Shown here: piece by piece, positions 25,901-37,200 of the stretch | Numbering within the stretch: the stretch's first letter is position 1 | How the letters are laid out: each line of letters opens with the position of its first letter | Assembly: GCF_032854445.1 (NCBI RefSeq) | Contig: NC_088300.1 | Span: forward strand, 24,843,608-24,907,607 | Reading direction: 5' to 3' | Length of the DNA: 64,000 nt | DNA from: Liolophura sinensis | Taxonomy: Eukaryota; Mollusca; Polyplacophora; Chitonida; Chitonidae | Program-made: the position numbers and the translations under genes | Notes under the pieces: generated by a model | The model's database searches: none | Told to the model about the DNA's origin: nothing | Seen by the model: the letters and a program-made list of their open reading frames with translations, nothing else

Positions 25901-27868
25901 TGCTTAAGTAATTCTGGCCATAACATAACTAGGAAAATTAAACAGTTGTAAGACTATTTGTTCGGTATTGCCTTGATTAAATGCACGAACATCAATCCCT
26001 ACGAACCCATATTTGAAGTATATCTACTCATGGAATAGAATGATATTTATTGTGAGGCGGACAAAAGGAAAGACAAGTAAATATTAAATCTGGTACACAC
26101 ATGAAATGTAGACCTACAGTGTAACACAGGATAGCTATACATGTAGCTTACCAGCCTGTATTGCCAGTGCAGTTGGAAATGCCTAGACAAAGATCAAACT
26201 CAACCTCTGAAAACTCAGAATCTAAAGTGTGACCAGAGATGTCCATGTCATAAATCGGAACTTTAACATTGTCCACTATGGGTTCAAATTGACTCAGCAG
26301 TATATTTGCTTCTGTGTAGCTAGAATCCATCTCGAAAATGACATCGTTTAGATACAAATTCCCAGGTTATATAGGCCAGCTAGATTTAGGATGGCCTTCT
26401 ATCATCCGCTGAGCTTTACCATGTGGCCGGCTGGAGATTGGCTAGGGCAGTAAATTTATTGTTTTTGGTGGAATTAAAGTCATAATTATGTTTCTCAAAA
26501 GCCTTCCTGGTAACATACTCTTAAACAGGTTCTAATCTTTATACTTAGTACAAACAGCTAAATCTGGACACTAATCCTTTAACTGCGGTAGAGGCACTCA
26601 GTGAAGTATGATAAAGTAAAATTGTGCTTAATTACAGGGAAGTGTTTGACTCTGAGCTGACATATCTACATATCTCAAAGTCAAGGTTATGTAAAATCAT
26701 TTGACAACTTAAAATTTTCCGATGATTTTATGTTCATTCATATTCCCCATAATTAACTTTAATAGTAATAGTTTAATATGACAGCAACCAGCATTATGGT
26801 AGGAAGAAATCAGGCAGAGCATGCAGGAAACCCACAACCATCTGCAGGTTGCTGAGAGACCTTCCCATGTATGGACGGATAGGAAGTCAGCAAAACTCAC
26901 AGCAACCGCATAGGTGACAGGCTCCTGGATCATTCTGCCACGTTGACACGCTACCCACCTTGGTCACGGAGGCACAGTTAAGAGTTTAAATGCACCATAC
27001 TTACCAACCCCATACACCTCTACACCAGAGTGAAAAACTCCAATTCCAAAGGCAGATGTGTATTCATTTATCCAGTACTGGAAAACAAGATCATATAATC
27101 CACTATTAGCCTTTCGTATCAATTCTTATTATTTCTAGAATTTTTAGCTCACAAATATATACTGATTGATTAACTGCAATCATATGATTTATGCATGACT
27201 AAGTAGATGTGGTATAGCTGTAACATGCAAAACTTAGATTTGGTAGCAACGGTACCAAACATCTTGACTGTAGGAGACACATGAGTGCAAAACTTCAGCT
27301 CAATACATTATGCACTGAAGCTGTAGATTTCGTAATTTAATCCAATAAATATGCACACAGTGATAATAAAGGGCTTATTTTCATTAATGCACGCCAGCAA
27401 TCGGTGCATGCCAGAGTACTGGCGTGGATTTAACTTCATTCCACAAAATTCCCCTAACGGAGTTTTTAATTCAACGATTAAATGTTGAAGCAGGTAAGTA
27501 TCAGAAATTGTTAAAAATAGACCTTGACGTTTTTTTTTTAATTGAACTACCCATCTCCGAGGTAATGCCTATACATAAATGTAAACAATAATTATATACC
27601 ATACGTGTGCGTATTAATCATATTACCCTATTTGGTCTTTTTGAACACTGACTTTGTGAACAACATGCCATTTTCATTGTATTTCGGAAACATCTGTTTT
27701 CCTTTGGATAAGACAAGACATGCAGACATCAACAACAGAAGAGCAACAAGGGGTCGCTGTCAAGCAAACTACTATCTTTACTATGGCAGAGGTTCACTTA
27801 TTTCATCTACTAAAGCATATTTAACTTACCATATCGTACACATTAACAATAACAGGTTCTCTTGCCAT
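22952..27868 (-). CDS. DESI2: Deubiquitinase/deSUMOylating isopeptidase DESI2 (PPPDE family), complete
   Basis: Minus-strand exons, in gene order: 27868-27830, 27077-27005, 24772-24679, 24034-23893, 23143-22952 (stop TGA). The 179-residue product is close to the family length. It is a cytosolic PPPDE cysteine peptidase that removes SUMO/ubiquitin-type modifiers. The PPPDE fold is visible: N-terminal strand [29 protein letters not shown] with the catalytic His at residue 29; [13 protein letters not shown]; and the catalytic Cys 107 in [11 protein letters not shown]. The C-terminal region, [20 protein letters not shown] then [11 protein letters not shown], matches DESI2 rather than DESI1. The tail after that is short and acidic, then His-rich ([16 protein letters not shown]). 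The ATG at 27868 opens a compact 13-codon first exon. The gene is head-to-head with BCKDHA. Confidence 0.95.
24809..26578. mobile_element. DNA transposon with TTAA target duplication, Kolobok-like, degraded
   Basis: Perfect 18-bp terminal inverted repeats: AGGATTAGTGTCCAGATT at 24809-24826 and its reverse complement at 26561-26578. Both ends are flanked by TTAA (24805-24808, 26579-26582). The 1770-bp body carries a fragment resembling a THAP zinc-finger N-terminus on the plus strand (about 25100-25200) but no full transposase. TTAA duplications occur in piggyBac, Kolobok and related groups; a THAP domain together with TTAA favours Kolobok. It lies wholly within DESI2 intron 2. Either a decayed or a non-autonomous derivative. 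Confidence 0.75.
25052..25282 (+). pseudogene. THAP-domain-like fragment inside the transposon
   Basis: A 76-codon open frame contains [11 protein letters not shown] followed by [16 protein letters not shown]. This resembles the start of a THAP C2CH zinc finger: Cys-x(2-4)-Cys, then a phenylalanine/proline-containing FxFP-like segment. The second Cys-x2-His pair and the expected Trp after LRKR are absent in this frame. A continuation in another frame (GIRNPDW) might be the displaced next part. The fragment looks broken, so I call it a remnant of a transposase gene. Similarity was judged by eye only. Confidence 0.5.
26775..26985 (-). mobile_element. SINE family B remnant
   Basis: Read on the minus strand, it follows the family order: a degraded head near TGCCTCCGTGACC, CCAGGAGCCTGTCACC, CTGCAGATGG and finally CATAATGCTGG. 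The 3' tail with its AATAAATA-type end is missing or diverged. Confidence 0.65.
27435..27545 (+). repeat. Repeat C, copy 1 (DESI2 intron 1)
   Basis: Shares TTTTTAATTCAACGATTAAA, GCAGGTAAGTATCAGAAATTG and TAGACCTTGACG with two copies on the other side of the divergent promoter (28646-28740 inverted, 29373-29475). Confidence 0.65.
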
Positions 27869-28272
27869 CGTGCCCAGCGATCACAAATCCAAGTGAGCAC
27901 AAAACCTCCAAACACCGTTTTGACAGACGAACAACTCAAAACCAGATGAGCTACACCTCCGCCTTTAAAGGCAACAAAAGGATTCCACTGTATCTCTGTC
28001 ACCTTTCCTCGATTTCTTGCGCGTGTAAGTCATTCTAACGCATTCCGTTGTTCCATTATTACCCAGCCATGACACTAATTTTTCCAAAATCCACCCGAAT
28101 TTGACAGTTCCCACAGTTTCAGTTCTCTTAAACCTACACGTACAAATGACACAGCTACCACAGCTAAGGTACCTGTGAAATACGTCACTTCCGGAAATCA
28201 TATGCCAAAACCCGATGACGTTTTGCGCACCTGCTGTAGAACAGTCGTGTGTTCTTGCAGAGGATAAGCGTC
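27869..28272. promoter_or_regulatory. Bidirectional promoter region, DESI2/BCKDHA
   Basis: 404 bp separates the two start codons. Near the BCKDHA side is TACGTCACTTCCGGAA (28181-28196): a CRE-like half site abutting an ETS-type CCGGAA core. Both are commonly found in divergent housekeeping promoters and in nuclear genes for mitochondrial proteins. A second TGACGT lies at about 28216. Transcription start sites cannot be placed from sequence alone. Confidence 0.6.
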
Positions 28273-31200
28273 ATGTCGCTTCTGAGTCAACGGTGTTTTC
28301 GACATTGTTGTCGCACATTTTTTCATCTGGGACGTGCAAGGCCGCCAAAGACATGGGTTGTAAGTAAAACTCGCAAAATATATGAAACTGACTTGCTCAG
28401 TGTCAAATGAGACTAACAAATGTTTTTACGTCGACCTGTTTTGCCGTTGACCTTTTGTAACCCGAAAAAATGGGAATTTGAAAGTAAGGTTACTATGAAG
28501 GGTAAAGTAAAGAGCCAACTAGTTTGTGACAACGAGTAGCTGAGAAGGGGCTCATTGACTAACAATAGGATCAACGTAGTCTTTGCATTTGCCCGAAAAA
28601 TTCAGATGGTTGCAAGTAGGTCTGTAGGTTAGTTCAAGTAAATTATACGTTGAGGTCTTTTTTCGACAATTTCAGATATTTATCTGCCTCAACGTTCAGT
28701 TGTTGAATTAAAAAATGCGGTAGGTCCATTCCACAAGGCACTTTGTAGAACGAAGTTGACCTTTAAATCCACTCCAAAACGGCAGCATATGCCGATTTCT
28801 GATGTTCATTATAAAAGAGAATAGGACCTTTATTACTGCAAGTGTAAATCCATTTCCGAGTCGAAATGTTGTTGAAATCCACAGAAATATTTCCTTCTCA
28901 CCCGTCAAAATAACTTTGTGCTGTCATGTTCTAAAATCTCAAAACTGCAAGCCAAAATATACGGAAATCAACCTAACATGACAAGAACAAGCAACCAGTT
29001 TCAAATGACAACTTTAGTGATGATTTCATCAGTCTTCATAGATGTAGAATGGAAATAATAATTTGCCCGATCAGTCTAGTGGAAAAAATGTTCCAGTCAA
29101 GGCTTGTGGCTGTCATGTGTGCATCTGCTTTGTTATCCATGTTTCCTTCCCACTGATACAATCCGAATTTTGGATGTATTTGATGCGTCATGCGTGCACA
29201 CTGTGATTTTAAAGAGAGAAAAGTTAACACTTTATCAGATTTTCTGCATAGGTAGTCTGAAATTGATTTAAACGTGTATGAGTGATTGAAAGCAGCATTT
29301 TCTCTTCAATCCTCAGCAGAAATTGATGTGTTCTGCTGTTTTACAGTGTATTTACAGGCCCACTTGGTTCCGCAAAGTGTCTTGCGGAATTGACCTACCA
29401 GGCTTTAGAATTCAACAATTAAACATTCAGTCAGGTAAAAGTCAGAAATTGTTGAAAATAGACCTCAACATTTAATTTAATTGAATTAATCTGTAGGCCT
29501 ACTTTTGTGGCATCTTCAAATAACAAAAAATAAAAATTAAAAAAAAATGATAAATGACACATATTAAATTTCGGTTGTTGACAGCTAGGTTGGCAGTCCA
29601 CTAGTCCAAGATTGCTATGATGTTAGGTTTGGCAAAAATTTTGTTTATCCAGGGATGTCCCCAAGCCAATTAATGCCAGTGCACACTCCATTTAAACACC
29701 TGATGCACATGTCAAATATTTCCAGGCTGTCAGTACAGTGAGAGGCATTGAGCATCATAAGGAATCTCAGAACACACACTGCCAAGGAAATAACCGATCG
29801 ACATTGTGCTTGCGATAAGCCAACAGACAGAAAGATAAAGAACATGAGTGTCTGCAAACTTCAGGCAGTAGAGATGTATTTGAAGGGTAGTTTTGAAGAC
29901 TCACTGGCATAGCATATGCTTCAGGTTTTTAACTGGAGCGCACTGTGACTTCAGTTTGGGACCAGCCTTGGCATCACAAAATTTTGTCAAACCTAATGTC
30001 AGAGCACTTGAGGACTGGCTGTGCAATGGTCCTATATAATATGTTTTATTTTCTAACTTGACACAGCGTGATATTACCATGTTATTATTCCTGGGTGAAA
30101 AATATCTACCTGTCAACAACAAAAATGTGATCAGGATATCGAACAAATTTGGTATTGGGGTAAAGCCAAATACCCAAATCATCAATCCCAGTCAGCCTTT
30201 TCATCCATCATGGCAAACCGCCACTGTTTTAAGCTTAAGTTTTGAACCAGTCAAAACTGCTATTTTCACCTGATCACAAACTACATCCCAACATGGGCAT
30301 TTCCTTGCCATTTTCTTGGAACGTGAATTTACGTAAATGTTTGTCAGCAGGAAAGGTAAGGATAAAACCATTCAGATATTAAACTGCATTGAAACAGCAT
30401 GTAAATGTCAAGTCATCGTGCTGATCCACTTACCTGTTGAAATGCGAGTTTTTGGACTAGTGCAGTAAACTGATGACAATGACAATTTTGACTATTTCAA
30501 AATATCGGCTTGAAACCCTGGCTGTTTGCCATGATGAAAGAAAATGCCAACTGGGATTGGTGCCTTTGCCATTTGGCTTTACCCCAGAGTTTTACAGTAT
30601 TATGGGTGATGCCCTGGGTACATATGGGTGCATGGAAAGAGCATATGTGGGGCTACAAGTTGGTACAATTTACAAATTTGTAACTTTCATAGTTTTTGAC
30701 TTACAGGCCATGAACTTGCCTTACTTCAGAACCTTAAAATTAGTTTTTTAACTTCGTCTTAAAAGTTACAAACATAAACAAAAAACAAAAGCAGATTCGG
30801 AATCACTGGCCTGAATTACAGCAAAGTTATGTAAAAGTGAAAACTTAATATGAGGTCATATATCCTAAATGACTTTATGTTTCAGGACCTAAAATAGTGA
30901 GGGTTTTTTTTTTTTACATATATTTGCATTTAAAAATGCTCTTTTGGGGGCGGAATTTTGTCATTTAGGATATTCAACCATTGGCGAGCTCCTGAAGTTT
31001 TTAAGAGATTATAACGTCTGCTTGAAATTTTAAATAACTGGACAGTATCGCTCTACATGCATATCATATTATGGATTGATCCGTGTCTTGGCTCTAGAGG
31101 AGATGTTTAAAGGCTTTGCTTGAAATACATTATATGGAATATACTTCAAAACTGTAATAGATCATGTCTTTGAGAATTTTGCAGCCAAATTTCAGATACA

Positions 31201-34200
31201 TGTAGATCTGCGCGATTTTTGCGTTTTTTTTTTTGTTTAGAAAAATACTGCAAAAGGAATTTATTGATAGACCAAGGAAAAGCCATGTTTGTCAACACAT
31301 GCATTCTGTGATAAATTTTTGCAATGATCTCTATGTACATGTATTAACATGCAGGTACCAGTTGCATTCATACACGAGGACTCATTGAGTTCAAGGTTAA
31401 GTGAGGACAAACCAGTTTTTCCAGGGTCCAGGTCAAGTTGGACAGAAAAGTTGGAATTTTTGGAGCCTAATCGTTATGAGGGAATCCCTGTTTACAGAGT
31501 AATGAACACAAAAGGGGAGGTAATTGATCCCTCCCAAGACCCAAAGGTAAGAAAACAGTAATTCTGTTTCTGTAAGATGTTGGATCATTTCTCGTTCATT
31601 TATTACTGTGCTCTACTTACTACATTTTAAAAGATCCATGTTCAAGCTGGAATATTTTATCGAAATATATGCTCTGAAACTTGTGATTTTATTGGAGAGA
31701 ATGAAAAGAAAAGTTTACATGTAACTTTCCCCAAAACTGTTTCAAATGTTTTATTTTCATTACTATATCAGACTTCATGGTACAGTAAATGTGCAGATCC
31801 AACATGGTCAGATGTATAATTATTTCATAGGCTTATTCTGTGATTGACTTTTGCACTCATTGTTTATACATGTGTTATTTCAATACACGTGACGGGCCTC
31901 CATAGCAGGTTCGTGTATCCGCGTGGCACAGTGGCTCAGAATCCTCTCATCAATATGGTCGCTGTGAGTTCATGCTGGCTTCCTCTAGGGTCGTACAGGA
32001 CAATGTCTCCAAACCTGTGGATGGTTGTGGGTTTTTGAGTACGTTGTAGAGCACAAATCAAAGAGATAAATAAATCGTTACACATGTTTTGCTTCAGCTT
32101 GACAAAGACATGGTACTGAAGATGTATGAGAGGATGACACTGCTGAATACAATGGACAAGATTTTGTACGAATGTCAGAGACAAGGACGCATATCATTTT
32201 ACATGACCAATTATGGCGAGGAGGGAACTCATATCGGGTCAGCAGCAGCCCTCGACCCCAAGGATTTGATCTTTGGGCAGTACAGGGAAGCAGGTAACCG
32301 CAGAAAACTAACAATTTCAATTCCGACCTGACGCAGATTTATCAGAACAGGAGCTCTGGAAACCCATGTCACAGTATTGTGGCAACCATGGAAAACTGAG
32401 ATCAAGGACATGTAGCATTCTGTATGGGTCCCTATATATGTGTTTTGGTTTGTCTAAGTATTGAAAAGCTCTTCAAGTTTTTCAGACTTGATGCTGATGC
32501 AGTCCTTTTAATAAACTAAGGGTAATTCTTTGAATATCTTTAATTTTTTTGTTAATTCAGTTGTTTAACATGGTTCTTAATAATGATTCCATTTTTTTTT
32601 TGTTTCAGGGGTGTTGATGTGGCGAGGATTTAGCCTGGAAAGTTTTATGAACCAGTGCTACTCTAACGCTGATGATATAGGGAAGGGACGACAGATGCCT
32701 GTTCACTATGGCAGTAAAGAGCTGAACTTTGTCACTATTTCCTCGACTTTAGCCACTCAGATGCCTCAGGGTAAGTATGTATTGTGTATCAAAGTTGGCT
32801 TCTCTGTGGAATAAAGTCTCGTACCCTTGCTTTCATTTCCTCCCGTGACTTTGAGGTTGTCAAGCACGCCAACCATGATCAACTTCATACAATTTGTGTG
32901 AATTTTTGAAGTCAGATCTGAATCCTGCTCAAAGAGCAAAAATAAAAAACACTGGAATATTCAAGCAAGGAGGAATAATTCTGATAGCACTTGTTTAAAT
33001 CACTAATCTCATTGTGTCTTGCACCTAAAGCTTAACAAACTGCTATATGAATATTTGCTTGTGTTTTTTTCTTTAGCCAGTGGAGCAGCATATGCCATAA
33101 AGCGGTCACACACAGACAAGTGTGTGATGTGCTATTTTGGAGAAGGTGCAGCATCTGAGGGGGATGCCCATGCCGCATTAAATTTTGCAGCTGTCTTAGA
33201 CTGTCCTGTCTTATTTTTCTGGTAAGGTTTAGAACTGAGATTAAATTAATTCCTTACATATCAGCAGAAATTCTATGGGGTGGAGATGAGGGGGAATCTT
33301 GAAAGGCTGGCCTACAGAACCAACCAGAGGTACTGACTTCAGTATGCGAACACTATAATAGACGGAAATTTGTTTTATACTTGAAATTGCTCAATTTCTT
33401 GCTGTGTTTGTGTAACTAAGAGAAAGTTTGGTAATTAATTAATGCCATTTTACAATGCCCCAGGCTTTGTGTTCATGTAGAATATTTATTCCAAGGAGGC
33501 AGAAAAATTATGGATTTTGAGCCTTGAAAAGCATTGAAAAAGCCTGGAATTTTGAAATCAGGCTTGCTGAAATAGTTGTTTAAATGTCAAACAAGTTTTT
33601 TCCCTATGGTTGATGGGTTGTCTAGTACTGATTTTGAGCAGAAGGGAGCTAAATAAATGCATGGAATCACCTGGTTTAAATTTATGATATATGTGTTGAC
33701 AGTTAATAGCTGTAGATTTAAATTTGTTTCAGTAATGTTGCTAAATTTCCTTGAGTTATTTTCATGCTTATTTTGCACTCTGTGCTTTATTTTATTGTTT
33801 CTGTCTGTTACAAATGAACTGATCTAGGAGAACATGTTGTGCTACAAGGATTAGAAATACTTTTTTAAATGATTAAAATTAGCACAATGTTAAATGTATC
33901 TGATTAGAACAGTTTAATAAAAACTGTTTGATCTCCACAACCTTACAAGGTATTGCATGACACCTGACAAGTCTCAAATTTTATAGCCCAGTTCCTTCAC
34001 CCATACACCTTACATGTAAAACCCTCATTTATGTAAAATGACCATAAATATGGTTTAAAAAATGATCAAAAGAAATTCATTGTTGTCATGGCAAACTTGG
34101 TCAGGTTGTCCCCTTTGCCTGATTTCCTCTCACCGTAATCCTGTCCACTGTCATCTAAGTGAAATATTCTTCTATCAAATAAATGAATAAATCAGGTAGT

Positions 34201-37200
34201 CCCATCTTTAAATGAAAGTTCTTTGTTTCATAGCAGAAACAATGGTTATGCCATTTCGACTCCTACCCAGGACCAGTATAAAGGAGATGGTATAGGTAGG
34301 TATTTCTGGCTGGTTGATCATAATTATTATTAAATGAAGATGGTCTACAAAAATGGTTTAAAGCACATGCTTGTCAGGACCTTGACCAGTGAGGTTGCGT
34401 GTTTGGGTACTGCTCTCACTGGTTCAGCTGCAGTCAGGTGCCGGGCCAGCGGGTTATGTCAGGTGCCAGGCAGAAGTTGATGTTTTATCCTGGTCACTCA
34501 TCTTTCCTCCACCGGTAATCCTGTAATCCACTCCACTCAGCAAAAAAATTCTTGACAATTACATTAAAACCGGATCAAAAAAATAAATAAACTATCTAGT
34601 GAAAAAATTGTCGAAGATTTTATAGTCATACAGCTTTGTCATTCGTCTACCTGTATTCAGGTGAGACAACCATTATTCTTGAACATTTTTGCAGGTTTAT
34701 TCAAGCATATTCTGAAGGTATTATTCTGGGTTGACTGATAAAATTATACTTTTTGTGAGGCCCTGAAAATGGTCAATGCAACCAATGAAGTTTTATCTCC
34801 AAAATGAAATTAAGAGTGTGCTGAAATTGCTCTGAAATTTGCTCTTTCATTGCGAAACTGTTTAGGAATTTGGGGATAAATGTAGGTTTATAACGCATCT
34901 GTCAGTTCATCATGAAACAGTCTTCCTGATAATAAACTTTCTATGTGACTTAACGTGAAACAGTTACGCATCAGGTTTGATTGAATAGCTACTAGAATGT
35001 CTCAGCCCTCTGCTTATCTTAAACCTGTGATTTTTGGTCCACTTTTTCTAAGATACTTATTGTGCCCCTCAGAAATAACTTGTTCTTTGTCAGTCCAAAC
35101 AAGACATAATTTCTTAATGTGAAATTTAAAGTAAAAAGGATTTACTCTGTGTATATGTCTTTATGAATATCACTTTAATATCTTCTTGCTTCACCCAGCC
35201 TCTCGTGGATCAGGGTACGGCATGACAACAGCGCGTGTGGATGGTAATGATGTATTTGCTGTGTACAACGTGGTGAAGGCTGCCCGGGAGATCGCAGTCA
35301 GGGAGAGCAGGCCTGTGTTGATAGAAGCCATGACATACAGGTGAGTAATCAGCGGACTTCGTGTAAGATCAGACTGCAGCAGTGGCCTAATGGTTAGAGC
35401 ATCCACCTCAAACTTGGGTAATCTTGGATCAAACCTGGGTCGGGTTGTACCAAGGACTTTAAAAAATGGTTCATGTACTTGTTGCTGCCTCGCTTGGGCA
35501 GGTCGAAGATTTATAGTCCTGTAATGTAATGTCCTGTAATGTAATGGGGGCCTCCGTGGCTCAGTCGTTTAGCGCAGCGTAATGACCCAGGAGCCTCTCA
35601 CCAATGCGGTCGCTGTGAGTTCAAGTCCAGCTCATGCTGGCTTCCTCTCTGGCCGTATGTGGGAAGGTCTGTCAGCCACCTGTGGATGGTCGTGGGTTTC
35701 CCCCGGGCTGTGCCCGGTTTCCACCCACCATATTGCTGGCCGCCGTCGTATAAGTGAAATATTCTTGAGTACGGCAAGGACACCAATCAAATAAATAAAT
35801 AAATAAATAAATGTAATGTAATGTGACTGGGTGGGGTGTCATGTCTGGTGCCTTTGGCACGATGCTTCAGTGACAGCATGAAATCACCCTGCCACAAGAA
35901 GACAGTATATTTATACACACCTAACAAATCCTCCTTGTGATATGACTGAAAAATTGTCAAGTACAACATTAAACTCATCATTCATCTAAGACGGCTTACA
36001 TGATTTAAAGTGACCCTGCCAGTGCTTTAGATCACTTATTGTCATATAAGCTCCGAGAAAGGGGCAGGAGGGGGAATCTTAGAGGATCTAGTCCCTGTCT
36101 GAGAAGTTTATGCACAATCTAGAATCTGAAGCTTATACACAATCTACTGTACTGGAGAATTTGTGTATCATGACTTGTACATATTTTTAATGAATATGCT
36201 AGTAGTACTTCTGCATGCTGTTGGCTTAGACAAATGTCTGCATGCTGTTGGCTTAGACACATGTCTGCATGCTGTTGGCTTAGACACATGTCTGCATGCT
36301 GTTGGCTTAGACACATGTATTTGAAGATGAATCAGAGTGTAGGTTAGAAAATAGCGTGTCTCTAAATTTTTGTGCGTCATGTACAAATGCTTGTGTCATG
36401 CCATCAGGACTTGTAAATAGCCAACCATAGTGAGGACTACAACCATAGTGAGCTACTACGTCGAGATCACTCATGACTAACCATAATCGATGTTGTCACC
36501 TGGCTGTCCCACATATTGGTAACATGTTGAATCTTGCGACATCACAATTGCTTTCAGTGAGAGGTAAACAGTAAGCGTCCAAATTAAGCAAATTTTTATA
36601 TCTATAAATGGCAGTGCTCATTGGTTTTCATGCATATATCAATTTGGAAGTACATGGACTTAAAAAATTAATTACTGCATAAAAATAGGAAATCACAAGA
36701 TACCAGTGGTGGCAAGGTTAAATTGCAAAGCTTTCATTTTATGTTCCGTGATGATGCACAAAGGAGTTTAGATTTCCGAGTTGTCAGTATTTGTGTTTTA
36801 AGTGTTCAGCACTTTATTGTACACACCCTAGAGATATTTTAGAGTTTAACCACCTATTACTGATCCTTCCTTTGCTAGGATTGGCCATCACAGCACATCT
36901 GATGACAGCTCAGCTTATCGCTCTCTGGATGAGGTGAGCTACTGGGACAAGCAGGACCATCCCATCTCCAGGCTGAGGAGCTACATGTTCAAGCAGGGCT
37001 GGTGGAGTGAAGACCAGGAGAAGGCCTGGATGAAGGAGTCCAGGAAACAGGTGAGTGAGAGTGGGGGTGATGGCAGGATGAGTAGTATAGGGAGGGGGTG
37101 ACTTGTAGGTACCTGTAAGTGTCTCCAGACTGATGAGCCACATGTTCAGGCAGGGCTGGTGGAGTGAAGACCAGGAGAAGGCCTGGGTGAAGGAGTCCAG

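Larger units (their letters stand above)
23144..27829 (-). other. DESI2 introns
   Basis: In gene order: intron 1 27829-27078, intron 2 27004-24773, intron 3 24678-24035 and intron 4 23892-23144. Intron 2 holds a TTAA-flanked transposon (24809-26578) and a SINE B remnant (26775-26985). Intron 1 holds one copy of repeat C (27435-27545). Introns 3 and 4 show nothing recognisable. Confidence 0.8.
28360..31354 (+). other. BCKDHA intron 1
   Basis: A 3.0-kb intron. It contains two repeat C copies (28646-28740, 29373-29475) and a short M1 MITE derivative (30863-30971). The remaining sequence shows no gene; reading frames at 29645-29857 and 29901-30185 have no recognisable content. Confidence 0.75.

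Noticed and set aside
27605-27949. Plus-strand 114-codon frame over the DESI2 first exon
   Set aside because: Antisense to the DESI2 start region; the minus-strand exon has clear family match and splice site.
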